Assembly: GCA_947088345.1 (NCBI GenBank)
Contig: CAMUGE010000007.1
Coordinates: 1 to 64,000 of the forward strand
Direction: 5' to 3'
DNA length: 64,000 nucleotides
DNA from: an uncultured Roseburia sp.
GTDB lineage: Bacteria; Bacillota; Clostridia; Lachnospirales; Lachnospiraceae
The notes beneath the pieces are model-generated. The model saw only the letters and a list, made by a program, of their open reading frames with translations, was not told the DNA's origin and ran no database searches. Made by a program: the position numbers and the translations under genes. Position 1 is the first letter of the stretch; each line of letters begins with the position of its first letter. Positions 33,270 to 42,522 of the stretch are shown here, piece by piece.

Positions 33270-34622
33270 ATGTTTTCAAGAAAAAAACTACTGGAACTGA
33301 TCATACCCCTGATTATAGAACAGTTCCTGATTATGGCAGTCGGATTTATTGATTCCATTATGGTATCGTCCTGTGGGGAAAGCGCCATTTCCGGAATTTC
33401 GGTTGTCAACACAATCAATCATATGGTAAATTGTCTGCTGACCGCACTTGCCACAGGCGGCGCAGTATCTGCAGCACAGTATTTCGGAAAAAAAGATAAA
33501 AAGTCCGTCTCTTTGATTTCAAATCAGCTGTTCCTGCTGACCCTATTGTTTTCCGGAGTACTGGCAGCAGCCGCCTTTTGGGGAAACCGAAATATCCTTA
33601 CTATGCTTTATCGAAATCTGGAAACAGATGTAATGAAAAACGCCCGTATCTATTTTTTCTATTCGGCTCTTTCCTACCCGTTTTATGGTATTTATAACAG
33701 TGGGGCCGCACTTTTGCGCGCGATCGGAAATTCCAAAATATCCATGAAGATCTCACTGTGCAAAAACGTGGCGAATATTTTCGGGAATGCGGTTTTTATT
33801 TATGGATTTCATATCGGCGTCACCGGAGCGGCTCTCTCTACGTTCCTCTCCCATATTTTGTCGGCGGCGCTGATTTTATATTTTTTGTACCGCGATCCTG
33901 AAATACAATTTTCATGCCGCCTTTCAGTTCGCCCTGCGATCCTGAAAAAAATTCTTTATATCGGCATACCAAACAGTCTGGAAAACGGCATTCCGCAGAT
34001 TGGCAGGATTCTTCTGACAACGCTTACGGCAAGCTTTGGAACCATTGCAATCACGGCCGATTCCGTTACATGCAATATCGGAAATTTTCAGCTGATCCCC
34101 TCAGAAGCAATCGGGATAGCAATGACTACCGTCGTGGGACAGCTGGTCGGAGCAGGCGATACCGAAAATATGCGAAAATACGCCTGGAAGCTTGTCAAAT
34201 TGTCACATCTGTCGCTGTTGATTCTTGGCATGGCATTGTTTCTTTTGGAAGAACCACTCTTTTTTTTGTACCACCTGTCGGAAGAAACGATCTCTCTCGT
34301 GAGGCTTTTATTAAACTACAATATTGTGTGCCTGATTTTTATGCAGCCTCTCTCCTACGCCGTGCCGACAGCGCTGCGCGCTGCAAATGACGTGCACTAC
34401 ACCATGGCAGTTTCCATTGCGACAATGTGGACCTGCAGGATCGGACTTGCCTATCTTCTCGGAAGATACGCAGGACTTGGCGTGCTTGGCATATGGATTG
34501 CAATGACGATCGAATGGTGTGCACGCGCGCTCTTTTTTGTGCCGAGATTTATATTTTTATCAAAACGCGGCGTCCAAACAGATCTGTCTGCTATGGACGC
34601 ACCTGACCGTTTCCGTAAATAA
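33270..34622 (+). CDS. MATE-family multidrug/metabolite exporter
   Basis: A 450-residue transporter with about 12 hydrophobic helices, a cation-driven antiporter. The MATE pattern is visible in both halves: [27 protein letters not shown] at the start, [15 protein letters not shown], and in the second half [19 protein letters not shown] and [26 protein letters not shown] lies 9 nt before the ATG. The substrate is unknown. Its final 32 bp overlap the end of proA on the other strand, leaving no space for a terminator. Divergent AraC regulator upstream. Confidence 0.94.
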   Translation: MFSRKKLLELIIPLIIEQFLIMAVGFIDSIMVSSCGESAISGISVVNTINHMVNCLLTALATGGAVSAAQYFGKKDKKSVSLISNQLFLLTLLFSGVLAAAAFWGNRNILTMLYRNLETDVMKNARIYFFYSALSYPFYGIYNSGAALLRAIGNSKISMKISLCKNVANIFGNAVFIYGFHIGVTGAALSTFLSHILSAALILYFLYRDPEIQFSCRLSVRPAILKKILYIGIPNSLENGIPQIGRILLTTLTASFGTIAITADSVTCNIGNFQLIPSEAIGIAMTTVVGQLVGAGDTENMRKYAWKLVKLSHLSLLILGMALFLLEEPLFFLYHLSEETISLVRLLLNYNIVCLIFMQPLSYAVPTALRAANDVHYTMAVSIATMWTCRIGLAYLLGRYAGLGVLGIWIAMTIEWCARALFFVPRFIFLSKRGVQTDLSAMDAPDRFRK

Positions 34623-35859
34623 TATATTTCGTACTTGTAAGCGCGTTAAGACCCATCGGACCCCTTGCATGGAGTTTTTGTGTGCTGATCCCGATTTCTG
34701 CGCCAAAACCGAACTCAAATCCGTCCGAAAAACGAGTAGAAGCATTGACATAAACGCAGGCGGCGTCAACTTCATTTAAAAATCTCTGTGCGTTAGCATA
34801 ATTGTCTGTCAGAATAGCTTCCGAGTGGCCCGTATTGTAACGGTTAATGTGGCGGATTGCTTCGTCGACAGAAGAAACGGTTTTTACAGAAATAACGTAA
34901 TCCAGATATTCCGTTCCCCAGTCCTGCTCTTTCGCCGGGTTGATCAGCGCTGTATGCACAGAATCATCCCTGTTCAGGATTTGCATGATCTGACTGTCGA
35001 CGCGCATCTCAACATTTTTTTCCTGCAGCGCTTTGGCAAGCACAGGAAAGAAGCTGTCTGCAATGTTTTGATGAATCAGCAGGGATTCGCAGGCATTGCA
35101 GACACCGATACGCTGCGTTTTCGCATTCAGGATAATCTCACATGCCATGTTCTGGTCTGCCGTCTCATCCACAAAGATATGGCAGTTTCCTGTCCCAGTT
35201 TCGATCACGGGAACGGTAGCCTGACTGACAACTGCGCGTATTAACCCTGCGCCGCCGCGCGGGATCAGCACATCCAGATATTCGTTCATTTTCATAAACG
35301 AAGCCGCCGTTTCTCTTCGTGTATCTTCAATCAGCGATACCGCTTCCTGCGGAATTTCACAGTCTGCCAACACGCCCTTTAGAACAGATGTAATTGCAAT
35401 ATTGGAATGGAGAGCATCGCTTCCTCCCTTTAGCACAACGGCATTCCCTGTTTTAAAACAGAGTCCGAATGCATCAACTGTCACGTTTGGCCTTGCCTCA
35501 TAAATCATGCCGACTACGCCAAGCGGCACACGCTTTTGTCCGACCATTAAGCCGTTTGGCCTTTTTTTCATCGAGAGAATCTCCCCGATAGGATCGTCGA
35601 GCCGGGCAATCTGGCGAAGTCCTTCCGCCATCTGGCGGATGCGCCCCTCATCCAGTTTCAGCCGGTCTAAAAGAGCGGGCGGCATTCCTTTTGTTTCACC
35701 TGTCTCCATATCCTTATTGTTTTCGGCTATAATTTGATTTGAATTGTTTTCCAATGCATCTGCGGCCGCAAGAAGCGCTCTGTTTTTTGTTCCCGTATCC
35801 AGCTGTCCAAGCAGATACGAAGCTTCTTTCGCCTGCCTGCAAATCTCTACAAGCTCCAT
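34591..35859 (-). CDS. proA: Gamma-glutamyl phosphate reductase
   Basis: A 422-residue aldehyde-dehydrogenase-fold enzyme that reduces glutamyl-5-phosphate to the semialdehyde, second step of proline synthesis. Catalytic Cys lies in [35 protein letters not shown] and the end motif [15 protein letters not shown] are ProA signatures. Full family length (about 415). It is separated from proB by a folate gene, but all three are on the minus strand with short gaps, so they form one unit. It converges with and overlaps the MATE gene by 32 bp. Confidence 0.97.
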   Translation of the reverse strand: MELVEICRQAKEASYLLGQLDTGTKNRALLAAADALENNSNQIIAENNKDMETGETKGMPPALLDRLKLDEGRIRQMAEGLRQIARLDDPIGEILSMKKRPNGLMVGQKRVPLGVVGMIYEARPNVTVDAFGLCFKTGNAVVLKGGSDALHSNIAITSVLKGVLADCEIPQEAVSLIEDTRRETAASFMKMNEYLDVLIPRGGAGLIRAVVSQATVPVIETGTGNCHIFVDETADQNMACEIILNAKTQRIGVCNACESLLIHQNIADSFFPVLAKALQEKNVEMRVDSQIMQILNRDDSVHTALINPAKEQDWGTEYLDYVISVKTVSSVDEAIRHINRYNTGHSEAILTDNYANAQRFLNEVDAACVYVNASTRFSDGFEFGFGAEIGISTQKLHARGPMGLNALTSTKYIIYGNGQVRP

Positions 35860-35914
35860 CTATGATACCCTCCTGTTTTTTCATCGACTTTTATTACTGA
35901 TCCGTACTGCCAGA

Positions 35915-36484
35915 TCACAGGTTTCCTGTCTCATACACCGACGACTCTGTGAAAATCACATGCATCCTCTGATCGTGATCCGACAGGAGCAGTGAACGCT
36001 CCATCTGATGAGCATATGCCACCCCTGCGCGGCGAAGTTTCGGATACCTTTTAAAATATCGGTCATAATAACCCTTTCCGTAACCATAGCGCCCGCCTTC
36101 TTCATCAAAGACTACGCCCGGCACGAGCACAAGAGCATCGCAGTATTGCAGAGGCGGGCCGTTTATGAGAGGTTCCATCACATGAAATTTCCCCTCTGTA
36201 ACATCGCAGAGGGAAGCGATCCGATAAAACTCCATCTGAGAGTCCGGCAGCGTTTTGGGCAATGCAACTGCTTTTCCGTCACAAAATGCCTGTTGTACCA
36301 CCTCCCTGCAGTCGACCTCGTTTCCGAGCGCAAAATAGGCGTAAAGTATGCTGCAGTTTTTATAAATCCCGGACTGTAAGATTCTGCCGCAAATTTGTTT
36401 ACTTTTTTCCAAAATCTCCCGCGGATTCATCGCATCTCGTTTTTGTTTATGAAAAAACCTGACTTCCTGTTTTTTTTGTTCCAT
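35915..36484 (-). CDS. 5-formyltetrahydrofolate cyclo-ligase
   Basis: A 189-residue enzyme that returns 5-formyl-THF to the active folate pool as 5,10-methenyl-THF using ATP. The hallmark C-terminal loop GGRYGYGKGYYDRYF is complete, with ALVLVPGVVFDEE before it; the N-terminal helix contains KRDAMNPREILEKSKQI. The ATG at 36484 lies 1 bp past the proB stop, so translation is coupled. It is inserted between proB and proA; the fhs and folD genes of the same pathway lie at 40-42 kb. Confidence 0.95.
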   Translation of the reverse strand: MEQKKQEVRFFHKQKRDAMNPREILEKSKQICGRILQSGIYKNCSILYAYFALGNEVDCREVVQQAFCDGKAVALPKTLPDSQMEFYRIASLCDVTEGKFHVMEPLINGPPLQYCDALVLVPGVVFDEEGGRYGYGKGYYDRYFKRYPKLRRAGVAYAHQMERSLLLSDHDQRMHVIFTESSVYETGNL

Positions 36485-36485
36485 A

Positions 36486-37334
36486 CTATCCAAGCGTCTC
36501 CAAAATAAAATCAGCGATATGAAACGATTCTTTCTTATCTGCCAGAAATGTTGTTCCGATAAAGGAACCGTCAAAAATATGGTGCAGAATATGTACATCC
36601 TTTCCGTTTGCAATCACCATATCTGCTCCCGACAATGTGGAAATTTTTGCAGCTGTGATCTTTGTCGCCATGCCGCCTGTCCCCATGTCGCTTCCGGTAG
36701 AACTTTTTGCCATTCCATAAATCGAAGAGTCCATCTTTTCCACAACTTTGATCAGTTCGGCATCCGGATTCGTATGCGGATCATCCGTAAACAGACCGTC
36801 GATATCCGATAAGAGAATCAAAAGATCCGCACCCACCAGCGACGAGACAATCGCTGAGAGCGTATCGTTGTCCCCAAACTGCATCTCATAAGTCGATACC
36901 GTATCATTTTCGTTTACGATCGGAATTGCGCCAAGCCGGAATAATTCCTCAAATGTATTCTTAGCGTTGCCGCGCGATACCGGATTCACCATTGTATTTT
37001 TTGTCATTAAAATCTGGCCGGCCGCCTGGTTATACTCCCCAAATAGTTTCTGATAAATCATCATCAGTTTTGCCTGTCCGACTGCCGCACATGCCTGCTT
37101 TACGGAAATATCTTTCGGCCGCTCGCAAAGTCCAAGCGCCTGTTTACCGACTGCAATCGCCCCGGAACTCACAAGACATACATCCACGCCCCGATTTCTT
37201 AAATCACACAGTTCACGCACCAGCTGTTCAAGCTTCGTAAAATTTAAATTTCCGGTCTCCTCGTAATTTAAAGAAGAGGACCCGATTTTTACGACAACTC
37301 GCTTTTTTCTATTAAAATCCAGATTTTGTTCCAT
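36486..37334 (-). CDS. proB: Glutamate 5-kinase, short form
   Basis: A 282-residue amino-acid kinase that phosphorylates glutamate, first step of proline synthesis. The kinase fold shows VVVKIGSSSL, LVSSGAIAVGKQALGL, VNENDTVSTYEMQFGDNDTLSAIV and GTGGMATKITAAKI. It stops after the kinase domain: the C-terminal PUA domain of E. coli ProB (367 residues) is absent, as in other short clostridial forms. The start is the ATG at 37334, 8 nt after GGAGG; an in-frame ATG at 37358 lies before that site. Confidence 0.96.
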   Translation of the reverse strand: MEQNLDFNRKKRVVVKIGSSSLNYEETGNLNFTKLEQLVRELCDLRNRGVDVCLVSSGAIAVGKQALGLCERPKDISVKQACAAVGQAKLMMIYQKLFGEYNQAAGQILMTKNTMVNPVSRGNAKNTFEELFRLGAIPIVNENDTVSTYEMQFGDNDTLSAIVSSLVGADLLILLSDIDGLFTDDPHTNPDAELIKVVEKMDSSIYGMAKSSTGSDMGTGGMATKITAAKISTLSGADMVIANGKDVHILHHIFDGSFIGTTFLADKKESFHIADFILETLG

Positions 37335-37404
37335 TGGGATATCCTCCGTTTTTTGCATTTGATAGATTATTCACCCCTTAATATAAATGAAAAACAATAA
37401 CATT

Positions 37405-37433
37405 AAGATATCACATTTCGATAAAAATGGCAA
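37405..37433 (-). promoter_or_regulatory. Candidate promoter of the proB operon
   Basis: On the minus strand TTGCCA (37428-37433), 17-bp spacer, TATCTT (37405-37410). The leader would be about 60 nt, too short for a T-box, so proline control by that route is not indicated. Confidence 0.5.
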
Positions 37434-37552
37434 AACTTTATTGCAAATTTCGGGAGAAACAAATAAAATAAAGATGAAAAATGAGATGTCACAGATTGTC
37501 ACATGTTCTGTCCGGATAAAGCGATCTGTAACGCCATAACAGAAATGGAGAA

Positions 37553-37707
37553 TAGTGTGAAAAATCAGCTTGATAGCTGATTTTATCACACGGCTATTTG
37601 TGCCGAGAACGTCACAAATAAGCCCTGATCCGACAAGAGAAACTGCATTCGCAGATTTCTCCTGCGGTTCCTCGAACGTAAACGTTCTCGGAATGGAGAA
37701 TTTTATG
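37553..37707 (+). repeat. 155-nt structured repeat, copy 1 (apbE leader)
   Basis: Differs at only three positions from 49682-49836. Three stems, each with a one-base bulge: 37555-37570/37575-37591, 37592-37602/37613-37624, and 37637-37646/37651-37661. The second stem's loop, CCGAGAACGT (37603-37612), is fully complementary to ACGTTCTCGG (37682-37691), predicting a pseudoknot that ends four bases before GGAG (37695-37698), the apbE ribosome site; the apbE ATG is the last shared triplet. AATGGAGAA occurs on both sides (37544-37552, 37692-37700), resembling a target duplication. I cannot match it to a known RNA family. Confidence 0.8.
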
Positions 37708-38733
37708 AGAAAATATGTCGCGCTCCTGCTCGCCGTAAGTGTGCTGACCGCCTGCTTTTACTGTGCGGGATGCGGTAATCCAAATACGCCGGTTTCAAAA
37801 TCCGGTTTTTATTTTGATACAGTAATTGAAGTCACTCTCTACGGCCATTCGAATGAGGCTCTGCTCGACGACTGTTTTTCTCTCGCCGAAAAATATGAAA
37901 AACTCTTCTCAAACACCGTTGCAGAAAGTGATATTTCACGCATCAATCACGCGGCCGGCGAGCCTGTTACGGTAGACGACGAGACGATTGCACTGCTGGA
38001 AAAAGGAATCGAATATGGAAAGTTAAGCGACGGCGCATTTGATATCACAATTGGAACATTGTCAAAACTCTGGAATTTTTCCACAAAATCAATGCTGGCT
38101 GAGACAGACAGCTCAATGATCCCCGCATCGGATGAAATTAAAGACGCGCTCGCCTCGGTAGATTACCGGGCTGTCAAAATTGACGGAAATAAAGTATCCC
38201 TGACCAATAAAGACGCCCTGCTTGATCTTGGCGGAATCGCAAAAGGATATATTGCCGATCAGATGAAACAATATCTCATCGCGCACGGCGTCAAAAACGG
38301 CTATATCAATCTTGGCGGCAATGTCCTCTGCATTGGGTCAAAACCGGATTCCTCGCCGTATCGCATTGGCATACAGATGCCGTTTGGGCAGGGCAATGAG
38401 ATGATTGCATCAGTAGAATTAAGCGACAAAACAGTCGTTTCCTCCGGCGTTTACGAGCGAAATTTTATGGCAGACGGAAAACTTTATCATCATATTTTAG
38501 ATACCTCGACAGGATATCCGTATGAAAACGGTCTGCTCGGCGTAACTATAATCACGGATTCCTCTGCAGACGGGGATGCACTAAGCACCACCTGTTTTTC
38601 TCTCGGCATAAAAGACGGGATGGAACTTATTGAACGTCTGCCGGGTACGGAAGCCATATTTATCACCGAGGATTATGCGCTGCACAAAAGCTCCGGCATC
38701 GGAACCGACATACCGCTCAGAGAGGAACCTTAA
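37705..38733 (+). CDS. apbE: FAD:protein FMN transferase (ApbE) lipoprotein
   Basis: A 342-residue extracytoplasmic enzyme that attaches FMN to Thr residues of partner flavoproteins such as RnfG or NqrC. The lipoprotein signal MRKYVALLLAVSVLTACFYC ends at a Cys near residue 23. ApbE motifs: FYFDTVIEVTLYG, GGIAKGYIAD, YINLGGNVLCIG, and HHILDTSTGYPYENGL with the Mg-binding Asp/Thr. The start at 37705 follows GGAG supplied by the 155-nt repeat. No Rnf or Nqr target gene is in the window. Its stop overlaps the converging TPR gene by 4 bp. Confidence 0.95.
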   Translation: MRKYVALLLAVSVLTACFYCAGCGNPNTPVSKSGFYFDTVIEVTLYGHSNEALLDDCFSLAEKYEKLFSNTVAESDISRINHAAGEPVTVDDETIALLEKGIEYGKLSDGAFDITIGTLSKLWNFSTKSMLAETDSSMIPASDEIKDALASVDYRAVKIDGNKVSLTNKDALLDLGGIAKGYIADQMKQYLIAHGVKNGYINLGGNVLCIGSKPDSSPYRIGIQMPFGQGNEMIASVELSDKTVVSSGVYERNFMADGKLYHHILDTSTGYPYENGLLGVTIITDSSADGDALSTTCFSLGIKDGMELIERLPGTEAIFITEDYALHKSSGIGTDIPLREEP

Positions 38734-39905
38734 CCCGGCATACTCTGATAATAGATAAAATTTGCCCGATAAACGCCGCTTTCCAGTTTTGTCTTGTTAT
38801 TCACAACCAGGACAGACAAAATATGATTTCCTTCCGGAACCAAAAGCGCCTGCGTATAGCGCGCCGAAGCGGTCGTCGGATCGGAGCCGTCCCAGGTATA
38901 ATAGATACTGCACCCCGCTTCCGCTGTGATTGTTACAAACGTTTCCTCCTCAAATCTGCCGCCGTTTGGACTGATTTTTGCATGTTCCGGCGCCTTTAAA
39001 TCTATGGTGTACTCTGCTGTCTCAATATCGCTGTAAATGCCCTGCTCGTTGCGGCAGACGGCTTTTATTACATAATCGCCTGCTTCTTCGAAAGAAATCT
39101 CGTCTTCTTCTCTATATAAAATTCCGTGTTCACTATCCGGCGCCTTTCCGTCTGTCGTATAAAAAATATCATCCCCGTCTTCCGAGTACAGGGTGATTGT
39201 GATATAATCATCGTATATGCCCGCTTCCAAGGAGAAAACAGGTTCTGTTACGATATAGTCGCGAAACAGTTCAAGAATCTCAAGATCCATCACATTTGAG
39301 GACAATTCCTTGATGCTCTCATAATCTTTTCTCGATTCGTATATGGCAATTATTTTCTGGTATGCGGTCTTGTTTGCATCATCCATCTCTAATATTTCCT
39401 GATATAAATTCAGCGCGGATTTTTCATCTTTTTTTGTCATATAGATATCGGCCAACGCAAAGCGCGCAGCAAGATCGCCAGGTTTTAGCGCAATCGCAGA
39501 CTGATAGTACTGCACCGCATCCTCAAAATTCTGGTCCGACCAGACCTGTTCTGCCATAGCAACCTGATATTCATAAGAATTGGCGTTTCTGTCATCAATA
39601 TAAAGTTTATAGGAAACGCCCGCCGTAATCCCTGCCGCCAAAAGAACACAGACTGCGACCACAGGAATCAGCTCCGTCCGTTTTTTCTTTTTTTTCTTTT
39701 TTTTCTTTTCGGTTTTGGTCTCCTGTTTTCTCTCCTCCGTCTGGTCTGTTCCCGGATCAAAACTTTCGGCGGAACTTTCTTTTAATATTGTACTCAAATA
39801 CTCTTCTTCGACATTATAATCAGGTACAATCTGAACTTCCTTACCGCAGGAAGAACAGTAAAGACACCCCTCTTTTAACCGGGCTCCGCATCTTTCACAA
39901 TTCAT
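38730..39905 (-). CDS. Zinc-ribbon/TPR membrane protein with chitobiase-like C-terminus
   Basis: A 391-residue protein of unknown role. Order: zinc ribbon (CERCGARLKEGCLYCSSCG, residues about 3-22), acidic linker, a run of nine Lys encoded as three AAG-AAA-AAA units, one membrane helix (about 86-105), TPR-like helices with FEDAVQYYQSAIALKPGDLAARFALADIYM, then two CHB_HEX_C-type beta segments (YYTTDG-like and SIYYTWDGSDPT). The cytosolic zinc ribbon and external TPR/beta part suggest a surface scaffold. The ATG at 39905 is preferred (AAAGG 12 nt upstream); 39932 is an alternative. Follows folD by 13-40 bp. Confidence 0.82.
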   Translation of the reverse strand: MNCERCGARLKEGCLYCSSCGKEVQIVPDYNVEEEYLSTILKESSAESFDPGTDQTEERKQETKTEKKKKKKKKKRTELIPVVAVCVLLAAGITAGVSYKLYIDDRNANSYEYQVAMAEQVWSDQNFEDAVQYYQSAIALKPGDLAARFALADIYMTKKDEKSALNLYQEILEMDDANKTAYQKIIAIYESRKDYESIKELSSNVMDLEILELFRDYIVTEPVFSLEAGIYDDYITITLYSEDGDDIFYTTDGKAPDSEHGILYREEDEISFEEAGDYVIKAVCRNEQGIYSDIETAEYTIDLKAPEHAKISPNGGRFEEETFVTITAEAGCSIYYTWDGSDPTTASARYTQALLVPEGNHILSVLVVNNKTKLESGVYRANFIYYQSMPG

Positions 39906-39945
39906 ATTGATATTATGCCTTTCCGTAATCATCGGATTTTAAATT

Positions 39946-40803
39946 TTACTGATCCGCTCCGCGACCCGCCTCCATTGATTCCACACAGTTATGCATCAGC
40001 ATTGCAATCGTCATCGGGCCTACGCCGCCGGGAACCGGAGTGATATAGGAAGTATGCTCCGCCACCTCATCGTACTTGACGTCGCCGCAGAGTTTATTAT
40101 GTTCATCGCGGTGAATGCCGACATCAATCACAACAGCGCCCTCTTTAATATAATCAGCCGTGATAAACTGCGGTTTTCCGATTGCCACAATTAAAATATC
40201 CGCTGTTTTACAGATATCCTTTAAATTCTGCGTCTTTGAATGCGCCACCGTCACAGTTGCATTTTCTCGCAGCATTAAAATCGCCATCGGTTTTCCGACA
40301 ATATTGCTCCTCCCGACCACTACGCAGTTTTTACCGGAAATCTCAATTCCGGAGCGTTTCAACAATTGAATAATGCCGGCCGGCGTACAGGATACAAATC
40401 CCTGCTCGCCGATCACAAGTTTTCCGACATTCTGCGGATGGAAGCCGTCTACGTCTTTTTCCGGGGAGATCGCCTGTATAATCCGATCCTCCCTGATTTG
40501 TCTGGGCACCGGAAGCTGGACAAGGATACCGTTAACTTTTTCATCTTTATTCAATTTTTCAATCAATGCAAGCAGTTCTTCTTCTGTTGTCTCCTCCTTA
40601 AGTTCGTAGGAAAGCGAATTTAGGCCGCAGTAAGCGCACGCCTTTTTCTTATTCCCTACATAGACGCTGGACGCCGGATCACTGCCGACCTGAATCACTG
40701 CGAGCGTACCCTCAATCCCTTTGTCTTTCCATTGTTTTACTCTTTCTTTTAATTCTTCTTTGATCATAGCTGAAATTTTTTTACCGTCTATTATCTGCCC
40801 CAT
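39946..40803 (-). CDS. folD: Methylene-THF dehydrogenase/methenyl-THF cyclohydrolase
   Basis: A 285-residue bifunctional enzyme interconverting 5,10-methylene-, methenyl- and 10-formyl-THF. The catalytic YVGNKKKACAYCG (Tyr/Lys), ILVQLPVP, DVDGFHPQNVG and the Rossmann motif VVVGRSNIVGKPMAILM are present, and TPVPGGVGPMTIAML closes the protein. AGGAGG lies 8 nt before the ATG. It follows fhs by 16 bp, so the two C1-folate enzymes are cotranscribed. Confidence 0.97.
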   Translation of the reverse strand: MGQIIDGKKISAMIKEELKERVKQWKDKGIEGTLAVIQVGSDPASSVYVGNKKKACAYCGLNSLSYELKEETTEEELLALIEKLNKDEKVNGILVQLPVPRQIREDRIIQAISPEKDVDGFHPQNVGKLVIGEQGFVSCTPAGIIQLLKRSGIEISGKNCVVVGRSNIVGKPMAILMLRENATVTVAHSKTQNLKDICKTADILIVAIGKPQFITADYIKEGAVVIDVGIHRDEHNKLCGDVKYDEVAEHTSYITPVPGGVGPMTIAMLMHNCVESMEAGRGADQ

Positions 40804-40819
40804 TTTTATCCCTCCTGTA

Positions 40820-42490
40820 TTAGAATAATCCGCGTATCACACCTGTATCGTCCACATCAATCCGTTCGGCCGCGGGTGTTTTCGGAAGTCCCGGCATTGT
40901 CATAATTGCGCCGGTCACAACTACCACAAACTCTGCGCCTGCAGACACATAGACTTCGCGCACATGTACGGTAAAGCCTGTCGGACGACCGAGTCTGGTC
41001 TGATCATCAGATAACGAATATTGTGTTTTTGCCATGCAGACCGGAAATTCTGACATTCCCATATCAGCAATGCGTTTTAATTCTTTTGCAGCAGCAGGGG
41101 CATAGGTGACGCCGTCCGCACCATAGATTTCCCGCGCAACAGTTTCTATCTTTTTTTCCAAAGACAGAGAATCTTCATAGAGCGGCTTGAAATTACTTTT
41201 CTTAATCTCCAAAGTTTCCAGGACTTTGCGTGCAAGCGGTATGCCGCCCTCTCCTCCCAATTCCCATACTTTCGACAGGGCAAATTCACAGTTTCTACTG
41301 CGGCAGAACTGCTCTACGAACTCGGTTTCCGCCTCGGTATCGGTCACAAAAGAATTTACTGTGACAATGACCGGAACGCCATATTTCTGTAAATTCTCAA
41401 TATGTTTCTCAAGGTTTACTATCCCGCTCTTTAACGCGCTTAAATTCTCCGTTCCAAGATCTTCTTTTTTAACGCCTCCATTATACTTTAAGGCGCGTAT
41501 TGTTGCAACCAGGACTACGGCGTCGGGATGCAATCCGGCTTTGCGGCATTTGATATCAAAAAACTTCTCCGCACCTAAGTCTGCCCCAAATCCGGCTTCC
41601 GTAATCACATAATCGGCAAGTTTTAACGCTGTTTTTGTGGCGCGTACGCTGTTGCAGCCATGCGCAATATTTGCAAACGGACCACCGTGCACAATCGCCG
41701 GGGTATGCTCCAGAGTCTGGATCAGGTTCGGTTTTAACGCATCTTTAAGCAGCGCGGCCATTGCGCCTGTGGCATGAAGATCCTCTGCAGTTACCGGTTT
41801 CCCCTCGTAATTATATGCAACAATAATGTTTCCCAGACGTCTTTTTAAATCATGCATATCATCGGCCAGACATAAAACAGCCATGATCTCGGATGCCACT
41901 GTAATGACGAAACGATCCTCTCTTACAACCCCGTCCGCTTTACTGCCAAGTCCGACGACAATATTTCGCAGCACACGATCGTTCATATCCAGACAGCGTT
42001 TCCATACGATCTGCCTTGTGTCAATGGAAAGCGCATTCCCCTGCTGTATGTGATTGTCAAGCATTGCCGCCAACAGATTATTTGCAGATGTAATCGCATG
42101 AAAGTCCCCGGTGAAATGTAAATTTAAATCTTCCATTGGAACAACCTGTGCATAACCGCCGCCGGCCGCGCCTCCTTTCACGCCGAAGCATGGACCAAGC
42201 GAAGGCTCGCGCAGCGCAATCACAGCTCTTTTGTTCAATTTTCCAAACGCTTCGCCAAGGCCGACGCTCGTCGTTGTTTTGCCCTCTCCGGCCGGGGTCG
42301 GATTGATTGCTGTCACAAGAATCAGCTTTCCGTTCGGCCTTTCCTTAATACGGGAAATCAGCTCATCCGATAGTTTTGCTTTGTACCTGCCGTATAGCTC
42401 CAGATCTTCCTCCCATATGTCAAGACCTGACGCCACCTCCGTAATCGGCATTAACCGGGCCTCCTGTGCAATCTCAATATCACTTTTCAT
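40820..42490 (-). CDS. fhs: Formate-tetrahydrofolate ligase
   Basis: A 556-residue ATP-dependent enzyme joining formate to THF, the entry of formate into the C1 pool. The P-loop-like [18 protein letters not shown] near residue 60, [24 protein letters not shown] and [14 protein letters not shown] are the family signatures. The ATG at 42490 follows AAAGGAG; an upstream in-frame start at 42532 runs into ftsK. It sits 30 bp after ftsK, upstream of folD. Confidence 0.97.
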   Translation of the reverse strand: MKSDIEIAQEARLMPITEVASGLDIWEEDLELYGRYKAKLSDELISRIKERPNGKLILVTAINPTPAGEGKTTTSVGLGEAFGKLNKRAVIALREPSLGPCFGVKGGAAGGGYAQVVPMEDLNLHFTGDFHAITSANNLLAAMLDNHIQQGNALSIDTRQIVWKRCLDMNDRVLRNIVVGLGSKADGVVREDRFVITVASEIMAVLCLADDMHDLKRRLGNIIVAYNYEGKPVTAEDLHATGAMAALLKDALKPNLIQTLEHTPAIVHGGPFANIAHGCNSVRATKTALKLADYVITEAGFGADLGAEKFFDIKCRKAGLHPDAVVLVATIRALKYNGGVKKEDLGTENLSALKSGIVNLEKHIENLQKYGVPVIVTVNSFVTDTEAETEFVEQFCRSRNCEFALSKVWELGGEGGIPLARKVLETLEIKKSNFKPLYEDSLSLEKKIETVAREIYGADGVTYAPAAAKELKRIADMGMSEFPVCMAKTQYSLSDDQTRLGRPTGFTVHVREVYVSAGAEFVVVVTGAIMTMPGLPKTPAAERIDVDDTGVIRGLF

Positions 42491-42522
42491 GCTCTTCTCC
42501 TTTCTGCATCCGTAATCTGTAA

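Noticed and set aside
37359..37552. Proline T-box leader in front of proB
   Set aside because: The likely promoter leaves a leader of about 60 nt and I see no T-box sequence or specifier stem.
37371..37589. Minus-strand frame of 72 codons across the left part of repeat copy 1
   Set aside because: It starts inside the hairpin, has no ribosome site and overlaps the proB promoter; a similar frame at 49635-49868 crosses copy 2. Both follow from the repeat sequence and do not look like genes.
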